NCBI GenBank assembly: GCA_003013855.2
Contig: PVNU02000773.1
Span: 1,969,001-2,033,000, forward strand
DNA: 64,000 nucleotides
Origin: Liriodendron chinense
Lineage: Eukaryota; Streptophyta; Magnoliopsida; Magnoliales; Magnoliaceae
Direction of reading: 5' to 3'
Position 1 is the first letter of the stretch. Each line of letters starts with the position of its first letter. Shown in pieces: positions 36,724 through 48,566 of the stretch. Made by a program: the position numbers and the translations under genes. The notes under the pieces are model-generated. The model saw only the letters and a program-made list of their open reading frames with translations. It had not been told where the DNA came from and did no database searches.

Positions 36724-38564
36724 CTTCCGTACCTCTCTTCTCAACCGTACATTTTAGGCCAGAAATCGAGAGATTATGATAGATCTCTCTAGGAGATTTT
36801 TGGGATGTGGCCCTGTACGTGTAGGGATATGCAACATACCATGGTCTAGATCAATTAACCATGGGCCCACTTGCAGCAATTGAAAAACTGAGTATAGTGT
36901 GCATCCTCGGGCCGGGGATCCCACATTCCTCTTCGTTATGGTAAGCCCTTCTATTTAAAAAAGGAGAGGGTGAAAAAAAAGATAAAAAGACCCAACTTTT
37001 CTTCTTTTTTAGAAAGCATGGAATGTCCCTACCATTTAACATTTTAGTATGATCCTGGGTCCGAGGATATGTACGTAATGTCCTTCGGCGTTTAATTTGG
37101 ACAAGTGGGATCATCTTTAGGTGATCAGACCATTGAACTCATGGCCTCATCCATAGATGGAACACATACAAAAGAAATCCTGACTTACTAAAAATAAAAA
37201 GCCCTGGCTAACTGTATCTCATCGGAGGTCTACCAATAGTCAGTAAATACACATATCAATGGCCCAAAGTCACAGAGAAAAAAGCCAACGGGCGGATGGA
37301 ATATTGCAATTATTTACACTTCACTTGACGCAATACATATCAATTGATCAGAAGCTAACGCATGTCGGCACACTCGTAAAAAAAGATGGGAGAGAAACAT
37401 ACTCACAACCGGCCAAGGACCATGAGTACCCACTTGTCGAGGAGACTTATCTTGCCAAAGGAGCCAAATACTTAGAATTGTACCCACACAATCAGAATCC
37501 AAAAAAGGGTAATCTTTCACGTGACACATGACCAATGGATGCAAGGCATGCACGATTGGTAGTGTGTATAAGAAGTTTCCCTGTTGTTGTCAAATTCTTC
37601 GTAACCAACACACGCACAGCATAGGCATCTCAAATTAACTTAAAATAAAATTTTCTAGAAAATGTTTGAAATCTTCTCGAAAGTCATAAGAAAATCAATG
37701 TGAACAACAGAAAGCCATGCGAAAATAAAAACAAATCATGTACGATAGCACAACACAACAAAAACTCTGGATTTAAGTAAAATACAACTGTCATGCAATC
37801 GAAAAACTCATGCACAAGTAATAGAGCCTTACGCATGGCTACTGCTTATCGGAAGCCTATAAAAACAGCACTCAAAGATGAGCTCTAGGCTATCGCCAAC
37901 ACAAATCAATTAATACTCTTTTCAACTCTATGCTACTTATTCATTTCGTCCTCCATAGGCACTTATCTGTTTAGCTTCTTAGTATTAGTTCTTTATACTT
38001 CTATTCAGTCATGTTGCAGTAAGTCCAGAGCTATTAGTCAGCTTAGTTTCACTACCGTCTAGCTGTGGACGTCGACTCGTGCTGCTTTTTCACGCGGGTT
38101 CGCCTTTTTCGAGGGCTTTTGCTTGGTGTATAATATGGGGGTTGGATAAATTCGTCGCTACCCAATTACTCTGTTTCTATAGTTGACTAGACCCTATACA
38201 AATGTTAGGAAAGAATATCTGAAAATTCTCAATTTTAAAATGACTCATTAATCTGCGATTAAAGATTCAAGGTAAGGGACCGCGATAACAGAGAGGAAAG
38301 GTGTTAGGCATCCGCTCTGCCCGTACGGATGTACGGTCTCTACTTCACAAGATTAGACTAATTCTTGAATGTTATGGCTAATTCTTGCACACTATTTAAT
38401 GAAATGATACGTGCAAGTATGATGTGATGGTAAGAAAGTGTATCTGATCAGTCAAAGTTTCTGATGGACAGGGTCCGATTAGATCGACAAGCCCAGAGCA
38501 TACGCCTAAATTGACAGAGTGTTGAGTGTGGACAGAATATATATGATGCAATTGCTGAAATAGG
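36724..38564. other. gene-free region, possibly LTR-derived in part
   Basis: No domain is recognised. The 90-codon open frame at 37259-37531 has no identifiable homology. The 37600-38350 stretch has GGTGTTAGGCATCCGCTCTG and TTTTTCGAGGGCTTTTGC phrases that look like retroelement flank, but I cannot delimit an element. Confidence 0.35.
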
Positions 38565-39340
38565 GCAAAATGTATCAGAATATGAAGAGGTCATACTGGT
38601 GGCCGAGTATGAAGAAAGAAATTGTTGAATATGTTTCTTGTTGTTTTATCTGTCAGCGGGTGAAGGCGGATCATCGAAGCCTGTCAAGTTTGTTTCAGCC
38701 TTTGAAAATACCTGAATGGAAGTGGGATTGCATATCCATGGACTTCATAGTCGAACTGCTCAAGACTTAGAAGAAGCATGACTCGATATGTGTGATTGTG
38801 GATCGACTGACGAAAGGGGAAGCTTTTCTTATGCAGTTCGGCACAAAGGGGAAGTCTGACTATGCTTCTCCAACAAGATGTGGTTCGACTGGCAAAAGGA
38901 GAAGCTTTTCTCCAATAAAAGGTCTTATGTGGTTCAGCACAAAGGGGAAGCTTGCACCTCGTTTTATTAGGCTGTTGAGATTTTAAAGTGGGTTAAAGTA
39001 GTAGCCTACCGACTTGTGTTGCCCCCTCAGTTGGCCAATGTTCATAATGTTTTCCATGTGTCTATGTTGCGAAAGCACAAGAGAGATACATCTCATATTA
39101 TCGATTGGCAAGACTTGGACCTACAGGAAGATACATCATGCATAGAGAAGCTGGTTCAGATTCTAGATTGCAAGGAGCATGTGTTGCGCACTAAGACGGT
39201 ACCGTTAGTTAAAGTATTATAGAGACATCATAGAGTGGATGAAGCATCGTAGGAGCAAGAAGTGAAAATTCATGAGAAATATCTTTACCTTTCGAGTAAT
39301 TTCAGATAAATTTCGAGGATGAAATTTCTTTTAGGGTGTA
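38565..39340 (+). pseudogene. Ty3/gypsy chromovirus-like integrase and 3' end, heavily deleted
   Basis: The first frame gives MYQNMKRSYWWPSMKKEI then a CX2C pair in CCFICQRVKADH and IPEWKWDCISMDFIV, which is the integrase zinc finger running into the catalytic core. A stop at 38768-38770 interrupts it. VDRLTKGEAF follows, and then the core is lost. The tail at 39016-39222 matches the integrase C-terminal/chromodomain-proximal segment (VHNVFHVSMLRKH). The sequence ends with TTTCGAGGATGAAATTTCTT, the usual pre-LTR phrase of Del/Tekay-type chromoviruses. The lineage is inferred from these words. Confidence 0.8.
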
Positions 39341-39343
39341 GAA

Positions 39344-40304
39344 TGTAATGCTTCAAATTTTTTATGCTTAAATATTTAATTTTTGTATTAAATAAGTAAA
39401 AATACTAGAGTAACAAAGTGGGTAGAAGTCTTTTTAGTATAAGTTAGGTCGGGGGATTGAGACTCACCACCATCACTTATGTAATGTATGATCACTAGAT
39501 CTACACAATGGATGGACTAGATTAGTCACACGTCCATTGCATTGTCTAGTTCATCGATAATTAGGAAAAGATAATTTAGATCTTGTAGAACCCCTTTTTT
39601 TGCAAAGGGTTGATTATGGCCATTCTGATGGGCCAGATCTTATCCGTATGGATCATAAGCCACTTAAGAATGACCTATGTCAAAATCCTAATTATGAAGA
39701 TGATCTAACCATCAGATGGGCCACTCATCTATCTAAAAGGACAAAAAAGACTAAAGTTCAAAAACGGATAAATTTCACAAGTGAAGGTTAAGATGATCAG
39801 ATCGTTCATGACTTCGGGGATATGACCACCTACAGCTAGCGAAGCCCATAATTTGATGGAAGTATATTTGTGCTACTTGTACAGGAGCCTTTAAAAAGTT
39901 AGAGGTGATGAAAGAGAGAAAACTTGAACACTTAGAGTAGAGATTGACATTCCTTATACACTCGCCTAGTAAAGGTTCATGCCGTGTGCATGTACGTAGC
40001 ACAATAAAAACCAGTACTAGAGAGATTGACATTCCTCGTACATGCACCTAGAAAAGGCACATGCCGCCTATGATTCGTCTAGGTGCATGTATACGAAGTG
40101 TCAATATCTGCTCGACTGTTTGAAAGCCTCCTGTACATGTACCACATATATAGGTTTGGCAAAAGCCTACTTAGCCAGAGCCAGATGGACCAGCCCCTAA
40201 GAGGAGTAAATGAACGTTGTCTTGTTCAGCGTCGGTTATCCTATTCTTTCTGTGGCATCTCTTATTGGCATGGGTGAAGTCATAACAGTGGAGGTCCTTG
40301 TGTA
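39344..40304 (+). repeat. probable 3' LTR region of the chromovirus-like element
   Basis: TGTAATGCTTC at 39344 is a good LTR start for this lineage, directly after the G/A-rich tract. I cannot find a confident end, and no partner LTR is visible, so the downstream limit is only the next element. A local inverted repeat with GCACATGCCG/ATTCGTCTAGGTGCATGT lies near 39960-40110. No gene. Confidence 0.4.
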
Positions 40305-41620
40305 GGATTGCGTGGTGTGCCCCCACCATTAACCTCGGTGGTGTTTTGACATCACTAAGTTATGTGGATCTCACCATGATATATGTGTTATATCCACACT
40401 GTACATCCATTTGGCAAGATCATTTTAGGATGTGAGCCTGAAACTAAGGCAGATCCAAAGCTCAAGTGGACCACACCATAGAAAGCAGTTAGGACTAGAG
40501 CTGGGCACAAACCAAGCCAGCTCGAAAGCTCGGCTCAGATTGGTTTGAAAAAGCTCGGCTTGAGTTGGATCGAATGGAAGTTCAAACCAAACCAAGCCTC
40601 AGGAGTCAAGCTCATTTGAAAAAACAAACCAATTAAGCTCAAACTAGGGCAGTTCTAGCTAGGCTCGGCTCGAAGCTAGATTTGATTCAGCTTGGTTTGA
40701 TTCGGCTCATAGATTGTAAGCACATTTTTTCTAGTGGTATGATCCACTTGAGCTTTGGATATGATTTCATTTTGGGATCATGTCCTAAAATGATATGTAA
40801 AACAGATGGACAATGTGGATAATACATATACATGATGACATGGATAATACATAATACATATACATGAATGCATATTGTTTCCTTGCACTTGTAAAATTAT
40901 GCTGGTGTACTTTTGTTTGTAAAATGCTCTCACATGTCTATTTTGAAGCTGTACTCCTTTAGAGGATGTTAAACATCATATGGTAAGATATGTTTGTATT
41001 TTTTTCTAACTTTTAAATTCTTTTCTATTTAAATAGACAAGCAAAAAAAGAGCTGCCACTTGTTTGAACTTAGCCTGGCCCGATTCAAAAATTTTGAACA
41101 AACCGATCCCGGCTCAAACCAAATTTTCCTGGAGCAAATCAAACTCGGTTGCTTGGGTCAGCTTGAAACCCAAACCAAGCTGATCCACAAATTGAAGTGG
41201 CACAAAGCCAAACCAAACTAGGGCTAACTCGGTTCGGCCCGGATCGTTGCCCACCTCTAGTTAGGACCATGATTCCCATCGTTTGAAACATTCCTAGGGC
41301 CTACCATGATGTTTATTTACCATCCAACCTATTCATAACGTCACACGTGAATGAAGGGGAAAAAAAAAAAAACAAATATTATCTAGATCCAAATCTTCTG
41401 TGGCCCCAAAAAGTTTTCAATGGTAAGTGTTCAATTTCGTTTTCTGTGGGTGGTCCATTTGACCTTTGGATCTACTTCATTTTTTGGCTCATATATACTT
41501 TAAAATAATCTGGCCAAATGGATGGACAGTTTGATATAATACATATATCATGCTGTGGCCACAACTTAGTGACGTCAACACACCACCAAGGATGGTGGTG
41601 TGGGGCACACCAGGCTATCC
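40305..41620. mobile_element. foldback MITE, core family 1, terminus type C, split by a hAT
   Basis: The left end, GGATTGCGTGGTGTGCCCCC then CACTAAGTT, is mirrored by the right end, AACTTAGTGACGTCAACACA then GTGTGGGGCACACCAGGCTA. A subterminal CCACCAAGGATGGTGGTG can form a hairpin. Removing the inserted hAT (40496-41259) and one duplication copy gives about 544 bases, like its relatives. Non-coding. Confidence 0.8.
40496..41259 (-). mobile_element. hAT-type MITE (TAGAGGTGGGCA family) with perfect 8-bp duplication
   Basis: Flanked by GTTAGGAC at 40488-40495 and 41260-41267. Ends TAGAGCTGGGCA and TGCCCACCTCTA. The interior matches 10423-11167 in inverse orientation, including GCCCGGATCGTTGCCCACC versus GGGCAACGATCCGGGC. 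764 bases, no transposase. Confidence 0.92.
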
Positions 41621-42540
41621 TCTTCCCTCGTGTGGCCCATCCACGTACCTACAATTATTAGGACAGTGGCCCAACTGATGGACGACCCCTCAGCAAACAG
41701 CTTGAGCAAGAGAGACAGTACGTTCATCTGCAATAGAATGTTACATGACAGAGCATGGGAACTTGTACCAAGAAACTATCCAAAAGCAGTGAGAAATGGT
41801 TGCACGTGGATGGGAAGACAACAATAAGAAATGCCTTGCCTATTCCCACTCCTACGGCTGCGATCATCGTTGTCTTTAATCTTTCACGTGTGCTCGAAGT
41901 CGTATATCAGCGTGCGTCGAGATGGATACACCAATTCCAAACGTTGAGACCAAAGAACCGATCGCATTAGGGACGTGGAACTTCCTGCGACGGGAAGCCA
42001 GGTGGGGCCCACCTTATTTTTGTGAGAAATCTACGCCATCCATTCGTTTTGTCAGATTATGTTACGCACAGGTCCAAAAATGAGACAGATCCAAGACTCA
42101 AGTGGGCTGCACGTTAGGATTGAACATCCACCATTTAATATTTGCATTAGGGAGATTTCAACGATGGCTCGTAATATGATCCAGCAAAACAGATGGATAT
42201 GGTGGATTTCTCACAAACAATGACAGTTGTCCTCACTTAGCATTGCTGGTAATTCACGTCCATACATTAGGGAAGGGGATTGGTCCTGCGGCTCCTGCCT
42301 CATAAGGAAATGGACTAGGCGTAGTCACACTGGGGACACAAAGTTGCTAGAAAGGTTTCAATGGTCGTGTCACTATCCCTACTGTTTTCTTTGGTGGAGT
42401 CCACTTGAGCTTTGGACCTGTCTCATTCTTTAGCTCATGTCCTAAAATGATCTCTCCAAATGAATGGACAGTGGGGCCCACAGAAGTTGGGGACATCACT
42501 TAATGAGATAGCTACTCAACATGTCAGTAGCTATTACGCG
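41621..42540. other. gene-free region with a partial family-1 foldback copy
   Basis: The stretch 41998-42490 has GTGGGGCCCACCTTATTTTT at left and AATGAATGGACAGTGGGGCC at right, plus core words. It lacks good terminal inverted repeats, so it is a decayed copy. Confidence 0.45.
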
Positions 42541-43096
42541 TCCTAGTTACACCACAATATTTGCCACCCCTACTTGGGAATAGGGCTATCAACGGGTCGA
42601 ATATGGGCCGGATCAGTGATGATCCGTATCCGACCTGATTAAGAATATATCTTACCCGAATCTGACCCGAATCCGATTCGATCACAAGTATATGATCCGA
42701 ACCCGACCCGTTTAAATTTTTCGAAATCTGTTTCCGATCCGATTATGATCTGACCCGATATCCGAGAGAGAGAGAGAGAGAGAGAGACTCATTTGTTTTT
42801 ATTTTATTTTATTTTATTTATTTATTTATTTTATCGGGTTGGGTCATTAACGGGCTGGATCAAGGTTGATCCGAATCCAACCCGAATATTAAACGGATCA
42901 TCTTTGAATATCCGTATCCGACCTGATTATCCGATTATTAATCCGAATACAATTAAATCGGATCGGATACGGATCGAATACAGATCAAAATCCGTGCCAT
43001 TGACAGCCTTGCTAGGAAATATCAATACCCAGAACCTCAGTAGCGAAACGAGATTATTTTAGTCAGTCTACCACTTCAGCTATGGATCAAGGTGTT
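42541..43096 (-). mobile_element. tRNA-derived SINE, family 1, split by a hAT
   Basis: On the minus strand the head (TAGCTGAAGTGGTAGACTGA then TCTGGGTATTGATATTTCC) is at 43019-43096. The body (GGGGTGGCAAATATTGTGGT) is at 42545-42575. The two parts align with 11531-11702 once the insertion 42581-43011 is removed. Confidence 0.75.
42581..43011. mobile_element. hAT-type MITE, third family, inside a SINE
   Basis: Ends TAGGGCTATCAACGG and CCATTGACAGCCTTG are imperfect inverses. The flanks CTTGGGAA (42573-42580) and CTAGGAAA (43012-43019) are a decayed 8-bp duplication (six of eight identical). The interior carries repeated GATCCGA/TCGGATC words and a (GA)n tract at 42766-42786. The clean split of the SINE supports the boundaries. 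Confidence 0.75.
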
Positions 43097-44649
43097 GAGG
43101 CTTTGTCGTATCTTAAAATGCTTTGTTGAATAAAGAAAGAATTTAAAAATTAAAAATTAAAAATAAAACTACAGAAGTCTATAGCCCAAGGCTAACACCT
43201 AATGGATGCCATTGACTGGGTTATTTGTGAACATCTAATGGACGGTTAAAAATGAAAGTAGTCAATGGATAGAATCATCCAATCAATTGGACCCACGCCC
43301 TCATACCCCAGGTGGTTATGCCACGTGTACAACGCTGCATGCTTGTCGTGTTGTGACAGCGGATCGAATAACTCCTCCGAATCACGCGGGATGAAAGCGA
43401 CAGCCACTACTCCACATTCGTATAAAACTGAATCAGAACCGTCCAAAAGGTGGTCATCATTGCAGATAGGAGTAGATGCACAAATCAGATGGATTAGATG
43501 CTTCTGGGTTCTAGGGACATCTTTGCTGAATTCATATAGTTGACTACCTCTTGGTTTAAACGCCCATCTGATGTCTACCAACAGCCAGTTGGGATAATCA
43601 GCTTAGCGTGACTTTTGTGTTTTGGATCAAATAAAGTGGGGCCACGACCTGACTCCATCAGGGTCGCACTCTGAAGTCTGAATCAGTATCCTAACTGTTT
43701 GATTAGTGATAAATGACGGTTAAGATGAAAATTCAATGGTCTGATTTCAATGATAAATGTAAAAAAATCATCAATCACGACCATGGAATCAATGTGATTT
43801 TTTATGTTATGATCTATCAAGAATAAGTCCTACGATTTTGACGGTTTGATTTGAGTCATATGTATGTAACATTTAGAATTCCAAATGCGTGAGTATGAAA
43901 AATCAAACTCCTCCGGATTATCAAATAATTTCTTTCCTTCAGTTCTTTTGTCAAAGCACGTAGACTGACGTAAAAGAAGCCGTCTTTTTACTTACTGCAG
44001 TAAATATCCCCTCTCTCTCTAGCTCTCTTTAGTAGACTGCCACAAAAGAAGAGGTCTTTTTTACTGCCGTAAATAAGCTTTACGTCGGGTAGTGGAGTGA
44101 CCCGACTGTAGTATCCGCTTTGTTTACTGTCTTTTGCAGTCGTTTAATTGCTTGTGCGACTCGCGCGAGGAGGCGATGGGAATGACGCATGCATGCATCG
44201 AGAGCCTGGTAAATACATGCTCTCGATGGACGACTCAGATCATTCAATCAAGGTCAACGGGACGGTTCTGTAATCCATGAGGGGCCCGCTTGTACGGCAT
44301 TCCTTGTGGACAGAAGTTGAGCTCTGTTGTCTTTTGCAAGGAATTCCCACCTGTAGTCAATGAACGGTGGAGATGCGAGGAGACATTACCCGCCTCAGAC
44401 AATAGTAGCGATTTACTGGAAAACATCAAATACGTCAGGACTTTGGTGGTTGAGTATGAGGTCATCTTTCAATGATCCAAACCGTTAATACGATGGACCT
44501 CACCTTGGATGGGGATTTACAAATATAAAAACCCTAAACTTTAATATTTTAACACTTTGATTATTTGGCTCTTTTTCTTTGAATATGGACGGTCTATCTA
44601 ACCTTTACAAAAGTGGAAAAAGTTACAATATCAATCTTAAGGCTCTTTT
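43097..44649. other. gene-free region
   Basis: Open frames on both strands at 43246-43581 overlap each other and lack domains. A TTTACGTCGG/CCGTAAATA-type phrase and two AAAAGAAG repeats occur near 43970-44090. Nothing else is recognised. Confidence 0.4.
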
Positions 44650-45134
44650 GGATTTGCTTTAACGTAGTGAGTAAACTCTGTTGGGCCCACCGTAAATGTA
44701 TGTCGTTTATCCACGCCGTCCATTCTTTTTTCCCGATTATTTTAGGGGGTTGAGCCAAAAATGGAAGCATGTCCAAAGCTCTAGTGGAACACACCACAGG
44801 AAAGAATGGGAATAATGATTTCCACCGTTGAGACCTTCCTATGGGGGGCACCCCAGTGAGGTTTACTTGTTATGTAACCTTCTCATAAGATCACACAACA
44901 TGGATGAAGAGAAAACACAAATATCAGCTTAATCAAAATCTTCTGTGGCCCTCAAGAATTTTTCAATGGTAGATGTTCACTTCACACTGTTTCCTCTGGT
45001 GTGGTCCACTCTAGCTTTGGATATGCTTCATTTTTGGGCTCAAGGCCTAAAATTATCTTTTAAAATGGATGGACGGAGTGGATAAAATACATAAATCACG
45101 GTGGACCCCACAGAGTTTACTCAGTACGCAATCC
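44650..45134. mobile_element. foldback MITE, core family 1, terminus type A (copy A3)
   Basis: Ends GGATTTGCTTTAACGTAGTG and CTCAGTACGCAATCC, with GAGTAAACTCTG just inside on the left and its inverse CAGAGTTTACTC on the right. The core is typical. Non-coding. Confidence 0.75.
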
Positions 45135-48100
45135 GCTTCCTTGGATATCCTTCATCCAAGGTGAGTCCCATCATATCCTGCGGTTAAAAGTCTCTACGTA
45201 TCCTTTGGCAATCTTGAGTGTGTATTTTCTTTTGGGCAGTACTCGTGTGAGGGGGCGGAACGTGTCTACAGATCTGGAAAGACAGATATCTTATAAGAGA
45301 TCAGGTCCATTCATCAGATAGAGTACACTGTGAATATACAATGGATTAAAAATAATGCTGTTCCACTGACCAGGCAGTTCAAAGTTGGCAGTTAGAAAAT
45401 CAGTCCAACGGTTATCTGTGGCTTACTTGATTAGTCTCCTTAACTGATTTTTTGGTATATGACATGCTCATAATGCAAACTACCGGATGAATGGATCGAA
45501 TCTGTGACACGTGTGCCATCCTCCCATATATCTGATATGCATTCCACTGTCTCAAGTGAGGGGCCGTTCATTGAATCACTACATTTTCTTTTCTCTAATT
45601 CGTTGCAGGGACGACGGTGTTTGCTGGTGTCGGCATGGAGAATTGCTGTTTGCACTCGCTCGAGTGCAGTGTGAAACACGTGGAGGCACTTCATACGTGT
45701 GCAAGATCTGATTCACTCGCTAGAGTATCCTCATTGATTAAATCCCATGCATCCATAATGGGCAAGTATGATTATTAGGTGGGCCACACACGTAGAAAAT
45801 TTGAACCATTGGTGGCCATCTCTTCAACAGGTGTGGCCCACCTGATAGCCATATAAGCCTTCCCTCCTACAAATCATCTAAATTGTTACCATCTCCACCA
45901 ACAAGTGGCTCCGATCTCCTACACGCATGCCTTGCTTGCACGTGTGACGTGAGATTACACGCACCCTTTTGATCGCGATGCACAGAAACTCTGTGACGAC
46001 GTTGGAAATGTAATTAGTGGCCGTTGGATGAGCAAAAGAGGCTTCTTTACCGGTTTTTTCACATTCTTTGTTCGTAATTATGCATGGGTGTACGCGTTTA
46101 CGTACGCACGCATCATGAAATACTCTGATTGAGCTTAGGGTCGACGTGATCCTCACCATTCATCCGGTGTGGCCCATTGCAGAATGGGTATAGCCGACTA
46201 TAGAATGGTTCGAACTATCTTATCAGATAACACTGCCCACTGGACGCAGATGGTTGCATTATTTTTCCAATCTCCAGCTTGGGCCCCATCAGATGAAAAG
46301 TCAAGATTATGCTGATATCATTCAGACGGGTCTGATCACAGGATCTCTTGAGGTCACCACCATTTCATGGTGGCATGACCTTTTATTGCATTTCTTCAAT
46401 CCTCCTCCTCATTTCTTTTGGGTAGAATTATTGAAACCAGATGCATCATCCCAAACATCCATCTCTAGAATTAGGGACCAAGGTTCAATGATCTAGTCCA
46501 CTGATATGGTGGGCCAAAGTAGGATGGCCCAATAATCTCAGCGATTAACAGACCCTAGAAATCAAATCTCCGACCTTTCTTTCTTTATCATCTTTTTATG
46601 CTACCGATCAAAGGGTTAGAATCACCTAATCTGGGGATATTTTTGGGTCATCCACCATCTATACCATGGCGAATCAGATCAACCGTCTGGATCATCAAAA
46701 TGTGGGGCATGTCCGTACAAACGGTTCCCAATGCATAAGGACCCCACGAATCCTCTTTTCCTCGTGTGGCCTGGCTTTTTCAAGGGCCTATAATCCATGG
46801 TAGCCTGGTGTAAATGGCACACGGTTTCCTCCTCCCAATAAAGGTCTACAGAAATTATTTGCTTCTTTCTCCTTTAGCTGATGAAAGGCTTTTATTTCCT
46901 TTTGCTACAAAAAGAAGAGTCTTTATATGAGGAAAGATTAGAACACGAGGGTGAGATGTATGATGATGTATGGAATAGATGTTTTTTCTTTTGGGCACCT
47001 AAAGCTCCCATTCTCTCATTGAATCTTGAAGAATCCTATCAAAATCTCTCTTTTCTCAATCTAGAAAAGGAAGGGCTCAACAGCTTTCTTTCTGATGGCC
47101 CCTCATATGAAATCCATATCTCACGTGTCACATGTTTGAAAGATATTCCATTCACAGCCATTGAATTGCTTGTGACCACAAGTCATGAATCTGATCCATT
47201 TTCCAATAACAATCTGTAAAAAATATCAGCATTTAAGTATGGATAATGGCATGAACTTCCTTAAAATCTCATAAATGCCAGGTTTGAAATAGCACATTGT
47301 ATGTTCAGGTGCCAGGTGCATCGTGCCACTGCGCCCTGGGCCATGCCAAAGATTTAAAATCGATGCATCGATTATCATACCCTTTACCTTTCGGGCCAAT
47401 ACAGCCCGTATCATTCATGGATGATACCAGTACATATACATACCGAGCGACATGTACAGGTTTCGGACAATACTTTTAAGCCATAAGCATGTTGCAATGT
47501 TTCATGACATGGCTATTCTCTAACTTCCATGGGTACATTCAAGCATGGTTCACAACAATGCCTGCCCCTGGCTCGCCTTGCAACCATAACACACATGACA
47601 GTTTCGCCCACAATCTTCTCACGCCAGTGCGGTATGCATAGAACAATGCTTGTTGAGGGAGAGTAGCAATTTATTTGTATCTAAGGTGTGTTTGGATGCG
47701 CTATGGAATTGAATTGCATTCATTAGTCTACTAAAATGGAAATAAACAAGCTGTAAATTCCTCACTAGGATTCATATTGAGCGTCCAATTCCAAGATGTG
47801 GTCAGGATACCTTCAAGCCAACTTGAAAGAAACATAACTTCAATCTTACGGCTACTTTCTCATTACAAATACTAGGAAACATCACTAGTATCTGTACTTT
47901 TTTCTTGATTAAACTGACTGTTTGCGACTCTATTCACAGGTGCATCCAAACGCAGCATAATCATCACATGCTTATGTGAGCTGTATAAGCAAGAATGCTA
48001 ATAAGGCTGCTTATGCAAGTGGTATTAGAAATACCTGTGGGCTTGTGTGCAAGATCTTGGCCATTCATCACTAGCCTCGTCGTGAATGTGGCCAGACCCG

Positions 48101-48450
48101 AAAATAGGCCGGTTCATAGAATAGGGATCTTTTTTCTTCTTCTCCCTCTTCTTTTTATTTTTTAGCATTCATTTTTCTCATGCATGTGACCGACAGGGTG
48201 GACTTTTGGGACAGGGCACATATATTTGAGGGACCCACCTAATGAATGGCTAGGGTCTCATCCTACTTGAGTAACCTACAAGAGCTTATTATATCTACAA
48301 GCACTTCAATATCCACATTTTGTTTATCTATACAGAAATTAGAAACCTAAATGACAGTTCACCCAAAGCTATTCCCCAAAGAGGAAAGAAACCAGAGAAA
48401 CTTACTGCAAGCAGAAGAGACGCACCAAGCAAGTAAACCCAAAGAACTCA
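45135..48450. other. gene-poor spacer
   Basis: Holds only weak open frames and short ZIP-like palindromes of the GTGGGCC type, for example the near-inverse pair around 45779 and 45834. The one frame worth recording is at 46881-47219, listed separately. Confidence 0.4.
46881..47219 (+). CDS. unrecognised 112-codon ORF, doubtful gene
   Basis: I do not recognise a domain. The product starts MKGFYFLLLQKEESLYEE and is acidic in its first third. It has SYEIHISRVTCLKDIPFTAI near the C-terminus and no zinc, membrane or retroelement motifs. It is longer than most neighbouring chance frames and is not repeat-coded. It could be a decayed exon of a gene whose other exons I cannot see, or chance. There is no splice evidence. 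Confidence 0.15.
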   Translation: MKGFYFLLLQKEESLYEERLEHEGEMYDDVWNRCFFFWAPKAPILSLNLEESYQNLSFLNLEKEGLNSFLSDGPSYEIHISRVTCLKDIPFTAIELLVTTSHESDPFSNNNL

Positions 48451-48566
48451 GGGTCCTTGCCTCGGTGGTAGACTCCCAGGAGTTTCAACACAAGGTTTGT
48501 GGTTTAAGTACCCATAGGTGGTGAGATCCCACTACGGTGTGAGTTCGGGGGTGTGTAGTGTAAATA
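48451..48566 (+). mobile_element. tRNA-like SINE head, family 2
   Basis: TTGCCTCGGTGGTAGACTCC resembles an A box and GGTTTGTGGTTTAAGTACCC a B box, spaced as in a tRNA gene. A GTGTGAGTTCGGGGGTGTG tail and A/T-rich end follow. It does not fold as a complete tRNA, so a SINE fragment is more likely. Confidence 0.5.

Noticed and set aside
37259..37531. 90-codon frame as a small gene
   Set aside because: No domain, no splice or promoter evidence, and it is partly mirrored by a frame of similar length on the other strand.
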